Below are positions 45,394 to 52,713 of a DNA stretch of 64,000 nt, piece by piece. Origin of the DNA: Pseudomonas hydrolytica. GTDB taxonomy: Bacteria; Pseudomonadota; Gammaproteobacteria; Pseudomonadales; Pseudomonadaceae. Position numbers and translations under genes: made by a program. How positions within the stretch are numbered: the stretch's first letter is position 1; every line of letters starts with the position of its first letter. The stretch covers positions 3,410,001-3,474,000 of the forward strand of contig NZ_CP099397.1 of NCBI RefSeq assembly GCF_021495345.1, in the 5' to 3' direction. The notes under the pieces are model-generated. The model saw nothing but the letters and a program-made list of their open reading frames with translations, did not search any database and was not told where the DNA came from.

Positions 45394-46065
45394 ATGCTTA
45401 TCGATGAATCCAAGCGTATTTTCATACTTAATTTGCGCACTCACCGGAGAGTCCTGCTTCATTTTGGTCAGCGCTGTTCGGAAGTGATTCTTCCCATTGA
45501 CGGACCCGTTGTTGAACGCATAAGCATACAGATAATCTACAGGAGCTTTTCTTAGTATAGCCCTGTCTGAAACCTGCCTGTAGCAATACCTTTGATCTAG
45601 CGGCAAGTCGCTCTTAAGCTTTTCTTCCACGCTTGGAGCTAAACAGAAGCCTATCCAGTCCAGAGCCTCACCATAAGTATGAGCCTCTATCAGCGCTGGC
45701 CCAATGAAAATATTCTTCTTTGCTTGAGAGTAAAGCTTCCCATGGCTAATGCACCCTCGAACCGGAATGTTTTTCGTAATAAGTAGCTGGAAAAAATTCC
45801 TTGCAGCGCTTTCAAGGTGAGCGAAGTCCTCCAAGCTATCCGACCCTGTGTAGATGATAAATGTGTCGGAAAACCAGTAACTTAGCAATCCAGATTCTTT
45901 TATCCCTAGCTTACACGCCGAACGCATTCGGCTAAGTGCTTCAGAATACACTGGGATGACCTCTTCAATAGCCTTTGAATTAACCAAATTTGTAAATCCC
46001 AACAAGTCCAGATAGGCGAACCAGCGGGTACGGTAACGAAGAGGCTGATAATCGAGATCGAACAT
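45388..46065 (-). CDS. Cassette-encoded class III nucleotide-cyclase-like protein
   Basis: 225 aa. RWFAYLDLLGFTNLV parallels the first metal-binding strand of class III adenylate/guanylate cyclases (F-x-D-I-V-G-F-T), SYWFSDTFIIY parallels the second metal Asp (G-D-x-F-M), IPVRGCISHGKLY parallels R-I-G-I-H-x-G-E, and FIGPALIEAHTYGEALDWIGFCLAPSV parallels the G-x-A-V-N-x-A-x-R region. Both metal aspartates are present; the transition-state Asn/Arg pair is not obvious, so activity is uncertain. The fold is also that of the cUMP/cCMP cyclases of Pycsar phage defence. It is flanked by two attC sites unlike the others, suggesting a separate origin. Confidence 0.6.
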   Translation of the reverse strand: MFDLDYQPLRYRTRWFAYLDLLGFTNLVNSKAIEEVIPVYSEALSRMRSACKLGIKESGLLSYWFSDTFIIYTGSDSLEDFAHLESAARNFFQLLITKNIPVRGCISHGKLYSQAKKNIFIGPALIEAHTYGEALDWIGFCLAPSVEEKLKSDLPLDQRYCYRQVSDRAILRKAPVDYLYAYAFNNGSVNGKNHFRTALTKMKQDSPVSAQIKYENTLGFIDKHA

Positions 46066-46071
46066 TTTATT

Positions 46072-46147
46072 GCCTAACGATTAAGCTAAGGGGCCGCGGA
46101 ACGCGGTCCCAGCGAAAAAAGTGAGCGCTTTGAGCGCATTGTTAGGA
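46072..46147 (-). repeat. attC site D (different family)
   Basis: 76 bp from GCCTAAC to GTTAGGA. The inner part (AAGGGGCCGCGGAACGCGGTCCC) differs from the Pseudomonas-type sites and from site C. Confidence 0.8.
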
Positions 46148-46369
46148 GACTGCATGCGCAAGCTCCGATTGTTTGATTTCTACATCAAGACCGGATTCCA
46201 GCTCCAGAATAAATGTTGGTTCTGGGCTGAGAGATATAAGAGAAGCTAGCGAGCCTTTGCTGCCGGCGTGCGCGCCACTTACGACAAGCACGAAATCATT
46301 ATGCTGATAGGCCACACCAGAAATCGGCGTATGGCTAAGGAACGCTTGATTGAGCTGCACAGACTCCAC
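46142..46369 (-). CDS. Cassette protein with KOW-like motif
   Basis: 75 aa from a GTG start. FVLVVSGAHAGSKGSLASL follows the KOW pattern (V-x-V-x-x-G-x-x-x-G-x-x-G-x-V), followed by a strand-rich PTFILELESGLDVEIKQSELA. Small KOW-like proteins usually bind RNA or ribosomes; the match is short. Its stop lies within attC site D. Confidence 0.5.
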   Translation of the reverse strand: MESVQLNQAFLSHTPISGVAYQHNDFVLVVSGAHAGSKGSLASLISLSPEPTFILELESGLDVEIKQSELAHAVS

Positions 46370-46375
46370 AAAGGC

Positions 46376-46440
46376 TCCTAACGTTTGGCTAAGGGGCGGG
46401 CTTTAGCCCGTCCCAGCGAGCAAAGCGAGCGATAAGAGCC
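46376..46440 (-). repeat. attC-like site E, one core lost
   Basis: Begins TCCTAAC and contains the shared GGGCGGGCTTTAGCCCGTCCCAGCGAGC body, but the far end reads GATAAGAGCC where a GTTRRRY core is expected. The frameshifted gene reads through the whole site to a TAG in the remaining core. Confidence 0.65.
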
Positions 46441-46840
46441 GCACAGCAAGCTCACTAGAGAAACTAATAAGGCGATGACTGATATGACGAGTGGAGCTGC
46501 AAACTGAAACCAAGATTGTTTGAGCTCCGCCAAAACAGCTGAGAGTAGCGGAAAGTTTACGGCGTGTCGTTCGTTTCCTAAGGCAAAGGCGAACAAGTGC
46601 ACTTTAGATCCATCGTCTTGGCGGTATCCATATTTTTTATCTAGATGATAATAGAGGCGGCAAAATACTATATCCGGATCGACCTTAAGATCGTTCGCTA
46701 TAGCCTTACAATCAATAGGCACGTAAATTTTCGTTTGCCTTTCGGATTTCGGATCGCCTTTTTTTGAAATCGCCGAATTCTTTTAAATACCGGTCATGGA
46801 TTTTCTGCAAAATTTTGCGATCTGTTGGTGGTCTTTTCAT
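46378..46840 (-). pseudogene. Frameshifted cassette membrane protein
   Basis: ATG 46840 opens MKRPPTDRKILQKIHDRYLKEFGDF, then a run of seven A shifts the frame and the ATG frame stops after 43 codons. In the next frame the protein continues KKGDPKSERQTKIYVPIDCKAIANDLKVDPDIVFCRLYYHLDKKYGYRQDDGSKVHLFAF to a transmembrane helix (APLVISVIALLVSLVSLLCG). Removing one A joins the two into one protein of about 150 aa of a type I recall from other integron cassettes. A GTG at 46722 would start the C-terminal part alone. Its last residues are encoded by attC site E. Confidence 0.65.
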
Positions 46841-46856
46841 GGTACTTCCTTGTGGC

Positions 46857-46932
46857 TCTTAACGTTTGGTTAAGGGGCGGGCTTTAGCCTGTCCCAGTGA
46901 GCGCAGCGAACGGTTTGAACCACTAGTTAGGT
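46857..46932 (-). repeat. attC site F
   Basis: 76 bp from TCTTAAC to GTTAGGT, Pseudomonas-type body. The stop of the Imm45-like gene (TAG at 46923-46925) lies inside it. Confidence 0.85.
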
Positions 46933-47258
46933 TTCACGCCGTGGCCCGGTGGATAACAGTCCACGTAACTGACGGCTTCAACTTCGCACTCGGGATAAAT
47001 CCAGGTTTGCCAATTTTTCTTTAGCCAAGCCACTGACACTGCGCCAGTTTCATGCTTTGCTTCGGCAGGAAACACCAACTCGGTTTGTCCGGCATGATGG
47101 CCAGATGAACATATCAGCTTATAAAACGTTGGTGAATCATGTTCTTCGATAATCATGAAGTCGACGATTTTCTCAAATGGAGCTTTTGCCGGGAAACGGA
47201 ATACCACACCTCTTCCAAAAGATTTTTTCTTGCAGTTTGCAAGTGGGCGCCAATTCAT
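46923..47258 (-). CDS. Cassette-encoded Imm45-like immunity protein
   Basis: 111 aa. SFGRGVVFRFPAKAPFEKIVDFMIIEE, LICSSGHHAGQTELVFPAEAKH and VAWLKKNWQTWIYPECEVEAV follow the pattern I recall for the Imm45 family of polymorphic-toxin immunity proteins. No toxin gene is in the window, so it would act as an orphan immunity gene protecting against neighbours. ATG at 47258 follows attC site G directly, as is usual for cassettes. Confidence 0.65.
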   Translation of the reverse strand: MNWRPLANCKKKSFGRGVVFRFPAKAPFEKIVDFMIIEEHDSPTFYKLICSSGHHAGQTELVFPAEAKHETGAVSVAWLKKNWQTWIYPECEVEAVSYVDCYPPGHGVKPN

Positions 47259-47264
47259 CGTGTG

Positions 47265-47340
47265 ACCTAACGTTTGGTTAAGGGGCGGGCTTTAGCCCGT
47301 CCCAGTGAGCGAAGCGAACGGTTTGAACCATTTGTTAGAG
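47265..47340 (-). repeat. attC site G
   Basis: 76 bp from ACCTAAC (coding strand GTTAGGT, fits GTTRRRY) to GTTAGAG. Nearly identical to sites B and F in the inner 50 bp. Confidence 0.85.
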
Positions 47341-47342
47341 GC

Positions 47343-47792
47343 CTACCCAAAGAACTCATGTTCAATTTTAAGTGATGAACCAGATTCTTTTAAAATAAAC
47401 GCTTTAGCTATTTTTGTGCTGCTATCTGGTTTTTTGTAGTTCGCCTTAAAGATAAATAGTGGATTTTCATCATCACCATTCTGGAGCACTTCAATGTCGC
47501 AAAGGTGTGCCCAAACATGCCGGGGCTCGCTACTAGATGAGCAGGGTTGATAATATGCGGAATGATTAGACCAGTACTTATCATATATAGATCGTTTCTG
47601 GTCAAGAAATGAATTCAATTCATCGGAGCTGTAATTTTCGCGCCCCATGACTGCAGATTCTTTTTTTTCAACCTCAAGCATCTCATCAAAGTAGCTGTGT
47701 ATGACTGAACATACCGCCATTTCAATTTTATTATATATTTCTGGAAGGTTTTCGATTCGGTGAATAAGATTTAAAGCGTCACGAATTTCCAT
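47343..47792 (-). CDS. First cassette protein, unknown (possibly NTF2-like)
   Basis: 149 aa, soluble, low GC. Helical N-terminal half (EIRDALNLIHRIENLPEIYNKIEMAVCSVIHSYFDEM) and a strand-rich C-terminal half (PLFIFKANYKKPDSSTKIAKAFILKESGSSLKIEHEFFG) that resembles NTF2-fold ends. The ATG at 47792 follows a GTTAGAG core. No function assigned. Confidence 0.55.
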   Translation of the reverse strand: MEIRDALNLIHRIENLPEIYNKIEMAVCSVIHSYFDEMLEVEKKESAVMGRENYSSDELNSFLDQKRSIYDKYWSNHSAYYQPCSSSSEPRHVWAHLCDIEVLQNGDDENPLFIFKANYKKPDSSTKIAKAFILKESGSSLKIEHEFFG

Positions 47793-48132
47793 GAAAGCCT
47801 CTAACTATTAATTAGGCGACATTGCTGTCGCATAAAATACCCGCTGGCGTCTGATAACCTGCCTGGAATTTCGCTAAGCCCTTGATTTTAATCAAGCTAA
47901 AAATGAGGAAAGGAACTTGGGCAGAAGGAAAAGCGACACGCAAAGCATCCAGAATTCAGACGATCCAGGGCGTTGTGATGGCTAGACGCTACCCGGAGCC
48001 CCTAATGCTGTCTAGCCGAGTGTCGAAAAAGTGTCGAAATCAACGGGCGAAAGAGTGCCGCAATGGGCAGAAGGCATGAGGCGCAAGGCTCGATTTTGCT
48101 GGCTTTGGGCAGCAACAGGCACCCGTAAAAAC
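47793..48132. other. Gene-less right end of the island
   Basis: 340 bp with no supported gene. At 47799-47805 the coding strand has a GTTAGAG core right before the first cassette, preceded by GCCTAATTAATA; this is where an attI or a lost attC would be. No integrase follows. A short tandem GTGTCGAAA motif occurs near 48021-48037. Confidence 0.5.
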
Positions 48133-48159
48133 GGGTTCAAATCCTTATCTTCCCGCCAT
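48133..48159. repeat. Island attachment repeat, right copy (displaced tRNA-Ser 3' end)
   Basis: GGGTTCAAATCCTTATCTTCCCGCCAT-type copy of the tRNA-Ser end, one mismatch to 42150-42176. Weaker similarity continues upstream (CAGCAA..GGCACC). Confidence 0.85.
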
Positions 48160-48165
48160 TCATGG

Positions 48166-48200
48166 AAAAGCCCCGGATCGCAATGCGGTCCGGGGCTTTT
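48166..48200 (+). terminator. Original tRNA-Ser terminator, displaced by the island
   Basis: AAAAGCCCCGGA / TCCGGGGCTTTT, a 12-bp stem with an 11-base loop, directly after the right tRNA repeat. It makes sense as the native terminator of tRNA-Ser before insertion. Confidence 0.75.
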
Positions 48201-48247
48201 GCTTTCATACCTCAGTCAAGCCATTCAAACTCCGCATGCCCCATACG

Positions 48248-48280
48248 AAAACGCCGCCCCTTAAAGGGGAGGCGTTTTTT
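48248..48280. terminator. Bidirectional terminator after purC
   Basis: Stem ACGCC-G-CCCCTT / AAGGGG-A-GGCGT with T-runs on both strands (TTTTTT rightward, TTTT leftward). It ends purC on the minus strand and blocks read-through from the tRNA side. Confidence 0.8.
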
Positions 48281-48304
48281 GGCCGCTTGGGCAGGCTCTG
48301 CCGC

Positions 48305-49174
48305 TTACGCGGTCAGCCGGGTCAGCGCTTCGCGGTATTTGTCCGCGGTTTTCTGCGCGACGTCCGCCGGCACGGCCGGGGCCGGGGGTTGTTTGTTCCA
48401 GCCGGTGGACTCCAGCCAGTCGCGCACGAACTGCTTGTCGAAGCTGGGCGGGTTGCTGCCTTCGGCGTAGCTGTCGGCCGGCCAGAAGCGGCTGGAGTCG
48501 GGGGTCAGCACCTCGTCCATCAGGGTCAGGGTGCCGTCTTCGTCCAGGCCGAATTCGAACTTGGTGTCGGCGATGATGATGCCGCGGGTAGCGGCGTACT
48601 CGACAGCTGTGGTGTACAGCTTGATCGCGGTGTCACGCACCTTGGCGGCCAGATCGGCACCGATGATGGCTTCGCACTGCTCGAAGCTGATGTTCTCGTC
48701 GTGGTCGCCTACAGCAGCCTTGGTCGAGGGGGTGAAGATCGGCTGCGGCAGCTTGGCCGCCTCCTTCAGACCGGCCGGCAGGGCAATACCGCAGACGGTG
48801 CCGCTCTTCTGGTACTCCTTCCAGCCGGAGCCGACGATGTAGCCACGCACGATGGCTTCCACGGCGACAGGCTTGAGGCGCTTGGCGACGACCGCACGGC
48901 CTTCGACCAGTGGCAGCTCGGCTGCCGGCACCACGTCTTCGACCTTGTCACCGGTGAAGTGGTTGGGCACCAGGCCGGCCAGCTTGTCGAACCAGAAGTT
49001 GGAGATGGCGGTGAGGATCTTGCCCTTCTCCGGAATCGGTTGTTCGAGGATGACGTCGAATGCCGACAGACGATCGGTGGCCACCATCAGCATGCGCTTG
49101 TCGTCGATTTCGTAGAGGTCGCGGACCTTGCCCGAGTAGATCTTCTTCAGGCTCAGGGTGGTGGGTGTGCTCAT
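48305..49174 (-). CDS. purC: SAICAR synthetase (phosphoribosylaminoimidazole-succinocarboxamide synthase), long type
   Basis: Purine synthesis step joining CAIR and aspartate. 289 aa: [54 protein letters not shown] is the diagnostic start, followed by [17 protein letters not shown] and [18 protein letters not shown] metal-site sequence ([32 protein letters not shown]). This is the long, Ade1-like class, not the 236-aa class I recall at this locus in P. aeruginosa. ATG 49174 is chosen by family start. Downstream of bamC with a hairpin in the gap. Confidence 0.94.
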   Translation of the reverse strand: MSTPTTLSLKKIYSGKVRDLYEIDDKRMLMVATDRLSAFDVILEQPIPEKGKILTAISNFWFDKLAGLVPNHFTGDKVEDVVPAAELPLVEGRAVVAKRLKPVAVEAIVRGYIVGSGWKEYQKSGTVCGIALPAGLKEAAKLPQPIFTPSTKAAVGDHDENISFEQCEAIIGADLAAKVRDTAIKLYTTAVEYAATRGIIIADTKFEFGLDEDGTLTLMDEVLTPDSSRFWPADSYAEGSNPPSFDKQFVRDWLESTGWNKQPPAPAVPADVAQKTADKYREALTRLTA

Positions 49175-49191
49175 GTCGGCATTTCCGTTTC

Positions 49192-49229
49192 TGGCAAACA
49201 AAACAGGCGAAACCTTTGCGGGTTTCGCC
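49192..49229 (-). terminator. Hairpin between bamC and purC
   Basis: Arms GGCGAAACC and GGTTTCGCC (9 bp, 6-base loop, 49206-49229), followed on the minus strand by TGTTTTGTTT. Intrinsic terminator ending 18 bases before the purC start, so purC either has a promoter overlapping it or depends on read-through. Confidence 0.6.
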
Positions 49230-49261
49230 CATCGATTAACGGCTGGAGCGCGCTGCGCTGA

Positions 49262-50383
49262 TCAGCCGAGATTATCCTGGATCAGGCTCAGCACGCGGCG
49301 CGACACATCGGCCGGGGCAACGGTGTTGAGATCCTTTTCCACGGTGACCTGGACGCCATCGCCCACCGGGGTCAGACGCACCTGGTAGCGCTCGGCGCGG
49401 GCTTCGATCTCTTCCTTGCTCGGCTCGCTGCCGAACATGCGACCGAAGAAACCGGGCTTCTGCTCGTTGACCTGGGCACCTTCGGCCAGGTTGATGTAGT
49501 ACAGGCCAAGGCTGCGGTTGAGGTCGTCGACGCGCACGTTGCCAAGCTCGAGCGAACGACCAACGCCGGACCAGGCACGGTCGAAGTCGGCGCCGAGGTT
49601 GAGCACCGGGTTGCCGTTGCCGTCTTCGCTGAGGCTGACGCGGCTGGGCGCATCGAAATCGCGGGCAGCGAGCAGCGATACGGAACCGCCCTGCTCCACG
49701 CCACGCGCCATGCTCACCAGCATTTCGTCGAGCAGCGCCGCCTCCAGGCTGGCGTTGCCACTGCGCGCGGCGAAATCGACATCGGCAGTGCTGCCGGCCG
49801 GACGCTCGGCGCTGGTGACGAAGATCTCACTGGTGTTGCGCTGCACGCCGGGCTCGATGCGCACGCGCACACGGGTCTCGGCGTCCGGCGCGACGCCGGA
49901 GACGCGGCTGCTCAGGCGGCGCGCCATGCTGGCGGAGAGCTCATCGAAACGTTGCCAGGAGGTGGTGAATTCGCCAGTCTGCGGACGCTCGCTGGCGATG
50001 CGGAAACCGTTGTCCTCGAAGAACTGACGCGCCAGCGGCCAGACCTCGGCCGGTACACGCTGGGCAACCACCCAGCGCGAATCGCCACTGCGCTGCAGGC
50101 TGAACTCACGCTCGTCGGCACGCACCTGCAGGCTCTGCGGGCGCGGCACTTCGAACTTGCCGGAGGTTTCGCTGGTGCTGGCTACCTGCGCAGGCACCGG
50201 CAGCAGCGGGTCGAGACGTTTGGCCTGAACGTTGGCCGGCAGTTGCATCGGCGCGGTCTGGCGCGCCTCCAGGTAGTCGCTGCCGCGATCACGGAAGTAA
50301 CCATTGTCACCCCAGAGCCAGCCACAACCGCTGGTGCTGGAGACGATCAGAGCAAGGGCGGAAAATCCGGCCAGTCGCTTCAT
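49262..50383 (-). CDS. bamC: Outer-membrane assembly lipoprotein BamC
   Basis: 373 aa. Lipobox in [15 protein letters not shown] (lipidated Cys20), then the unstructured BamC N-terminal stretch that includes [14 protein letters not shown], followed by two helix-grip domains ([49 protein letters not shown]). Part of the BAM complex at the outer membrane. 16 bp downstream of dapA, the conserved dapA-bamC order. Confidence 0.93.
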   Translation of the reverse strand: MKRLAGFSALALIVSSTSGCGWLWGDNGYFRDRGSDYLEARQTAPMQLPANVQAKRLDPLLPVPAQVASTSETSGKFEVPRPQSLQVRADEREFSLQRSGDSRWVVAQRVPAEVWPLARQFFEDNGFRIASERPQTGEFTTSWQRFDELSASMARRLSSRVSGVAPDAETRVRVRIEPGVQRNTSEIFVTSAERPAGSTADVDFAARSGNASLEAALLDEMLVSMARGVEQGGSVSLLAARDFDAPSRVSLSEDGNGNPVLNLGADFDRAWSGVGRSLELGNVRVDDLNRSLGLYYINLAEGAQVNEQKPGFFGRMFGSEPSKEEIEARAERYQVRLTPVGDGVQVTVEKDLNTVAPADVSRRVLSLIQDNLG

Positions 50384-50399
50384 GCGTAGAATCCTTAGG

Positions 50400-51278
50400 T
50401 TAAGCCAATACGCCGCACTGGCGCATGGCCTGGCGCAGCGGTTCGTGACAGCGCGGGCTGAGCCAGGTCAGCGGCAGACGGATGCCGTCGCCCATCAGGC
50501 CCATTTCGTGCAGCGCCCATTTCACCGGAATCGGGTTGGACTCGAGGAACAGCGCCTTGTGCAGGGGCATCAGGCGGTCATTGATGGCGCGGGCGATGGC
50601 GGCTTCGCCACGCATGGCGGCGGCGCACAGATCGCTCATGGCGCGCGGCGCTACGTTGGCGGTGACGGAGATGTTGCCCTTGCCGCCCAGCAACATCAGC
50701 TCGACGGCGGTGGCGTCATCGCCGGAGTAGACGAGGAAATCCTTGCTGACGCGATCCAGCACTTCCTGGGCGCGCTGCAGGTCGCCGGTTGCGTCCTTGA
50801 TGCCGATGATGTTGTCGATCTTCGACAGACGCTCGACGGTCTCCGGCAGCATGTCGCAGACGGTACGGCCCGGCACGTTGTAGAGGATCTGCGGAATGGC
50901 GACGGCTTCGGCGATGTGGCGGAAGTGCAGGTACAGGCCTTCCTGGGTCGGCTTGTTGTAGTACGGGGTCACCAGCAGGCAGGCATCGGCGCCGACCTCC
51001 TTGGCTGCGCGGGTCAGTTCCACCGACTCGCGGGTGGAGTTGCCGCCTGTGCCGGCGATCACCGGGATGCGCCCGGCCACCTGATCGACCACGCGCTTGA
51101 TCACTTCGATGTGCTCACCCACGTCCAGCGTGGCGGACTCACCCGTGGTGCCGACCGCGACGATGGCATTGGTGCCCTCCTGCAGGTGGAAATCCACCAA
51201 TTTGCTCAGGGCCTCCCAATCCAGACCACCCTGTGCATCCATGGGCGTGACCAGTGCCACCATACTGCCCGCAATCAT
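50400..51278 (-). CDS. dapA: 4-hydroxy-tetrahydrodipicolinate synthase
   Basis: First committed step of lysine and diaminopimelate synthesis. 292 aa (family length): [83 protein letters not shown] with the catalytic Tyr, and [10 protein letters not shown] with the Schiff-base Lys. ATG 51278 is selected because the longer frame (to 51350) adds non-family sequence. Confidence 0.97.
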   Translation of the reverse strand: MIAGSMVALVTPMDAQGGLDWEALSKLVDFHLQEGTNAIVAVGTTGESATLDVGEHIEVIKRVVDQVAGRIPVIAGTGGNSTRESVELTRAAKEVGADACLLVTPYYNKPTQEGLYLHFRHIAEAVAIPQILYNVPGRTVCDMLPETVERLSKIDNIIGIKDATGDLQRAQEVLDRVSKDFLVYSGDDATAVELMLLGGKGNISVTANVAPRAMSDLCAAAMRGEAAIARAINDRLMPLHKALFLESNPIPVKWALHEMGLMGDGIRLPLTWLSPRCHEPLRQAMRQCGVLA

Positions 51279-51483
51279 GCAACCGCTCCTGCCGGAAAAA
51301 TTGAGCCGTAATGGTACTGGTGCCACCAGTCCGGCACAAGCAACGGACAAGGCCCTAACGGCTCGGCTTGTCGGCCCATGCGCATGGTCCCCGGCATTCC
51401 CCTCGGCGGTGCTTTTCGCTAACCTGCTGTCTTTGGTCTGCGGTGTGTCGTGCGCAGACCGTTCATCGCTTTAGGAAGGCTGC

Positions 51484-52041
51484 ATGTCCACCCCCCCCGT
51501 TCGCGAACAATTCCTCGTCATCAGCGCTCTCGGCCCCGACGCCATGGCCCTGACCAACCTGCTCAGCCGCGCCTGTCACGAGAACCGTTGCGCGGTGATC
51601 AGCACCCGCCTGAGCCGTCATGGCGAATACAGTGCGCTGGTGCTGCAAGTCTCCGGCAGCTGGGACGCTCTGGCGCGCCTGGAGTCGAGCCTGCCGCTAT
51701 TGGCCAAGAAGAGCGACTTTTCGGTCAGCATGATTCGCAGCGCCGCCGCCGAGGCCCGCCCGCAGGCGCTGCCCTACGTGGCTTACGTCAGCGCCGTGTA
51801 TCGCCCGGACATCCTCAACGAGCTGTGTCAGTTCTTCATCGACCATCGCGTCGAGCTGGAGAATCTCACCTGCGATACCTACCAGGCCCCGCAGACCGGC
51901 GGCACCATGCTCAACGCCACGCTGACCGTGACCCTGCCGGCCGGCACCCAGATCAGCTGGCTGCGCGATCAGTTCCTCGATTTCGCCGATGCGCTGAATC
52001 TGGATGCGCTGATCGAACCCTGGCGCCCGCAGAATCCATGA
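51484..52041 (+). CDS. gcvR: Glycine cleavage system regulator GcvR-like (double ACT)
   Basis: 185 aa, two ACT-like domains: REQFLVISALGPDAMALTNLLSRACHENRCAVISTRLSRHGEYSALVLQVSG and VAYVSAVYRPDILNELCQFFIDHRVELENLTCDTYQAP. In E. coli GcvR binds glycine and holds GcvA in the repressing state. Divergent from dapA, as I recall in P. aeruginosa. Confidence 0.88.
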   Translation: MSTPPVREQFLVISALGPDAMALTNLLSRACHENRCAVISTRLSRHGEYSALVLQVSGSWDALARLESSLPLLAKKSDFSVSMIRSAAAEARPQALPYVAYVSAVYRPDILNELCQFFIDHRVELENLTCDTYQAPQTGGTMLNATLTVTLPAGTQISWLRDQFLDFADALNLDALIEPWRPQNP

Positions 52042-52159
52042 CGATCTGCTGCGCGTCGGCCCTGCTGCGTTAGAAACAGGTTCGGCCTGCTCATTTACAA
52101 CTCGTAAACTCCGCGGCCTCACCTGCTTCTGCCTTGCATGGCTCTAGCTCGCGAGATCG
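52042..52159. repeat. 117-bp interspersed repeat, copy 2
   Basis: Partner of 24677-24793, starting at the base after the gcvR stop and ending 28 bp before bcp. Same orientation on the plus strand. Confidence 0.75.
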
Positions 52160-52187
52160 CCGACAACCTCTAAATGAAGGAGTTTTC

Positions 52188-52661
52188 ATGTCCGTTGAAC
52201 TCGACAAACCCGTTGCCGACTTCCAGGCCGAGGCCACCAGCGGCAAGCAGGTCAAGCTGTCCGACCTCAAGGGGCAGCAGGTCGTGCTGTATTTCTACCC
52301 CAAGGACGCCACCCCGGGCTGCACCACCGAGGGCATGGACTTCCGTGCCCGCTTCGCCCAGTTCCAGGCCGCCAATACGCTGATCTTCGGCGTTTCCATG
52401 GACAGCCTGAAGAAGCACGAAAGCTTCAAGTGCAAGCAGGAGTTCCCCTTCGAGCTGATCAGCGACGAGGAGCACAAGCTGTGCGAGCAGTTCGGCGTGT
52501 ATCAGCTGAAGAAGAACTACGGCAAGGAATACATGGGCATCGTGCGCAGCACCTTCCTGATCGACAAGAACGGCGTGCTGCGCCAGGAATGGCGCAACGT
52601 GAAGGTCGCCGGCCATGTCGACAAGGTGCTGGAAGCCGCAGAAGCCCTGAACAAGGCGTGA
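52188..52661 (+). CDS. bcp: Thioredoxin-dependent peroxiredoxin Bcp (PrxQ)
   Basis: 157 aa. LYFYPKDATPGCTTEGMDFR carries the peroxidatic Cys45; the extra Cys five residues on found in E. coli Bcp is replaced (G-M), so the resolving Cys must be elsewhere (candidates in SFKCKQ and HKLCEQF) or absent. VYQLKKNYGKEYMGIVRSTFLIDKNGVL is the normal end. ATG 52188 has GAAGGAG upstream. Confidence 0.93.
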   Translation: MSVELDKPVADFQAEATSGKQVKLSDLKGQQVVLYFYPKDATPGCTTEGMDFRARFAQFQAANTLIFGVSMDSLKKHESFKCKQEFPFELISDEEHKLCEQFGVYQLKKNYGKEYMGIVRSTFLIDKNGVLRQEWRNVKVAGHVDKVLEAAEALNKA

Positions 52662-52674
52662 CCCCGCACCGCCA

Positions 52675-52705
52675 GAAAAAAGGCCGCAATTGCGGCCTTT
52701 TTTTT
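52675..52705. terminator. Bidirectional terminator between bcp and the permease
   Basis: GGCCGCAATTGCGGCC (52682-52697) is a perfect dyad with A6 before and T9 after; it serves the two convergent genes. Confidence 0.9.
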
Positions 52706-52713
52706 GTGCGTCC

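Larger units (their letters stand above)
42150..48159. mobile_element. tRNA-Ser-integrated genomic island carrying an attC cassette cluster
   Basis: About 6 kb between the two 27-bp repeats. Contents in order: a replacement terminator, a RelE/ParE toxin-antitoxin pair, a 3' remnant of a tyrosine recombinase, a gene fragment in the opposite direction, then leftward cassette genes with seven attC-like sites and a gene-less right end. The lower GC, the recombinase remnant and the duplicated tRNA end all indicate transfer. With the recombinase truncated, the island is probably no longer able to excise by itself. Confidence 0.8.

Noticed and set aside
43929..46065. Declaring a complete Pycsar operon
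   Set aside because: The cyclase-like gene and the membrane-protein genes are on separate cassettes with their own attC sites, and neither membrane protein shows a motif that ties it to PycTM. The link is kept only as a hypothesis.
44331..47340. Reading the GGGCT-AA-AGCCC hairpins of the cassette spacers as ordinary terminators
   Set aside because: They lack T-runs and are part of a conserved 76-bp unit bounded by recombination cores.
42268..47800. A CRISPR array
   Set aside because: The repeated units are 60-76 bp, separated by whole genes of 230-700 bp, have attC-type end cores and inner dyads, and no spacers or cas genes are present.
47882..48264. Short open frames at the right end of the island
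   Set aside because: No ribosome sites, no protein-like composition, and they run into the duplicated tRNA end and terminators.
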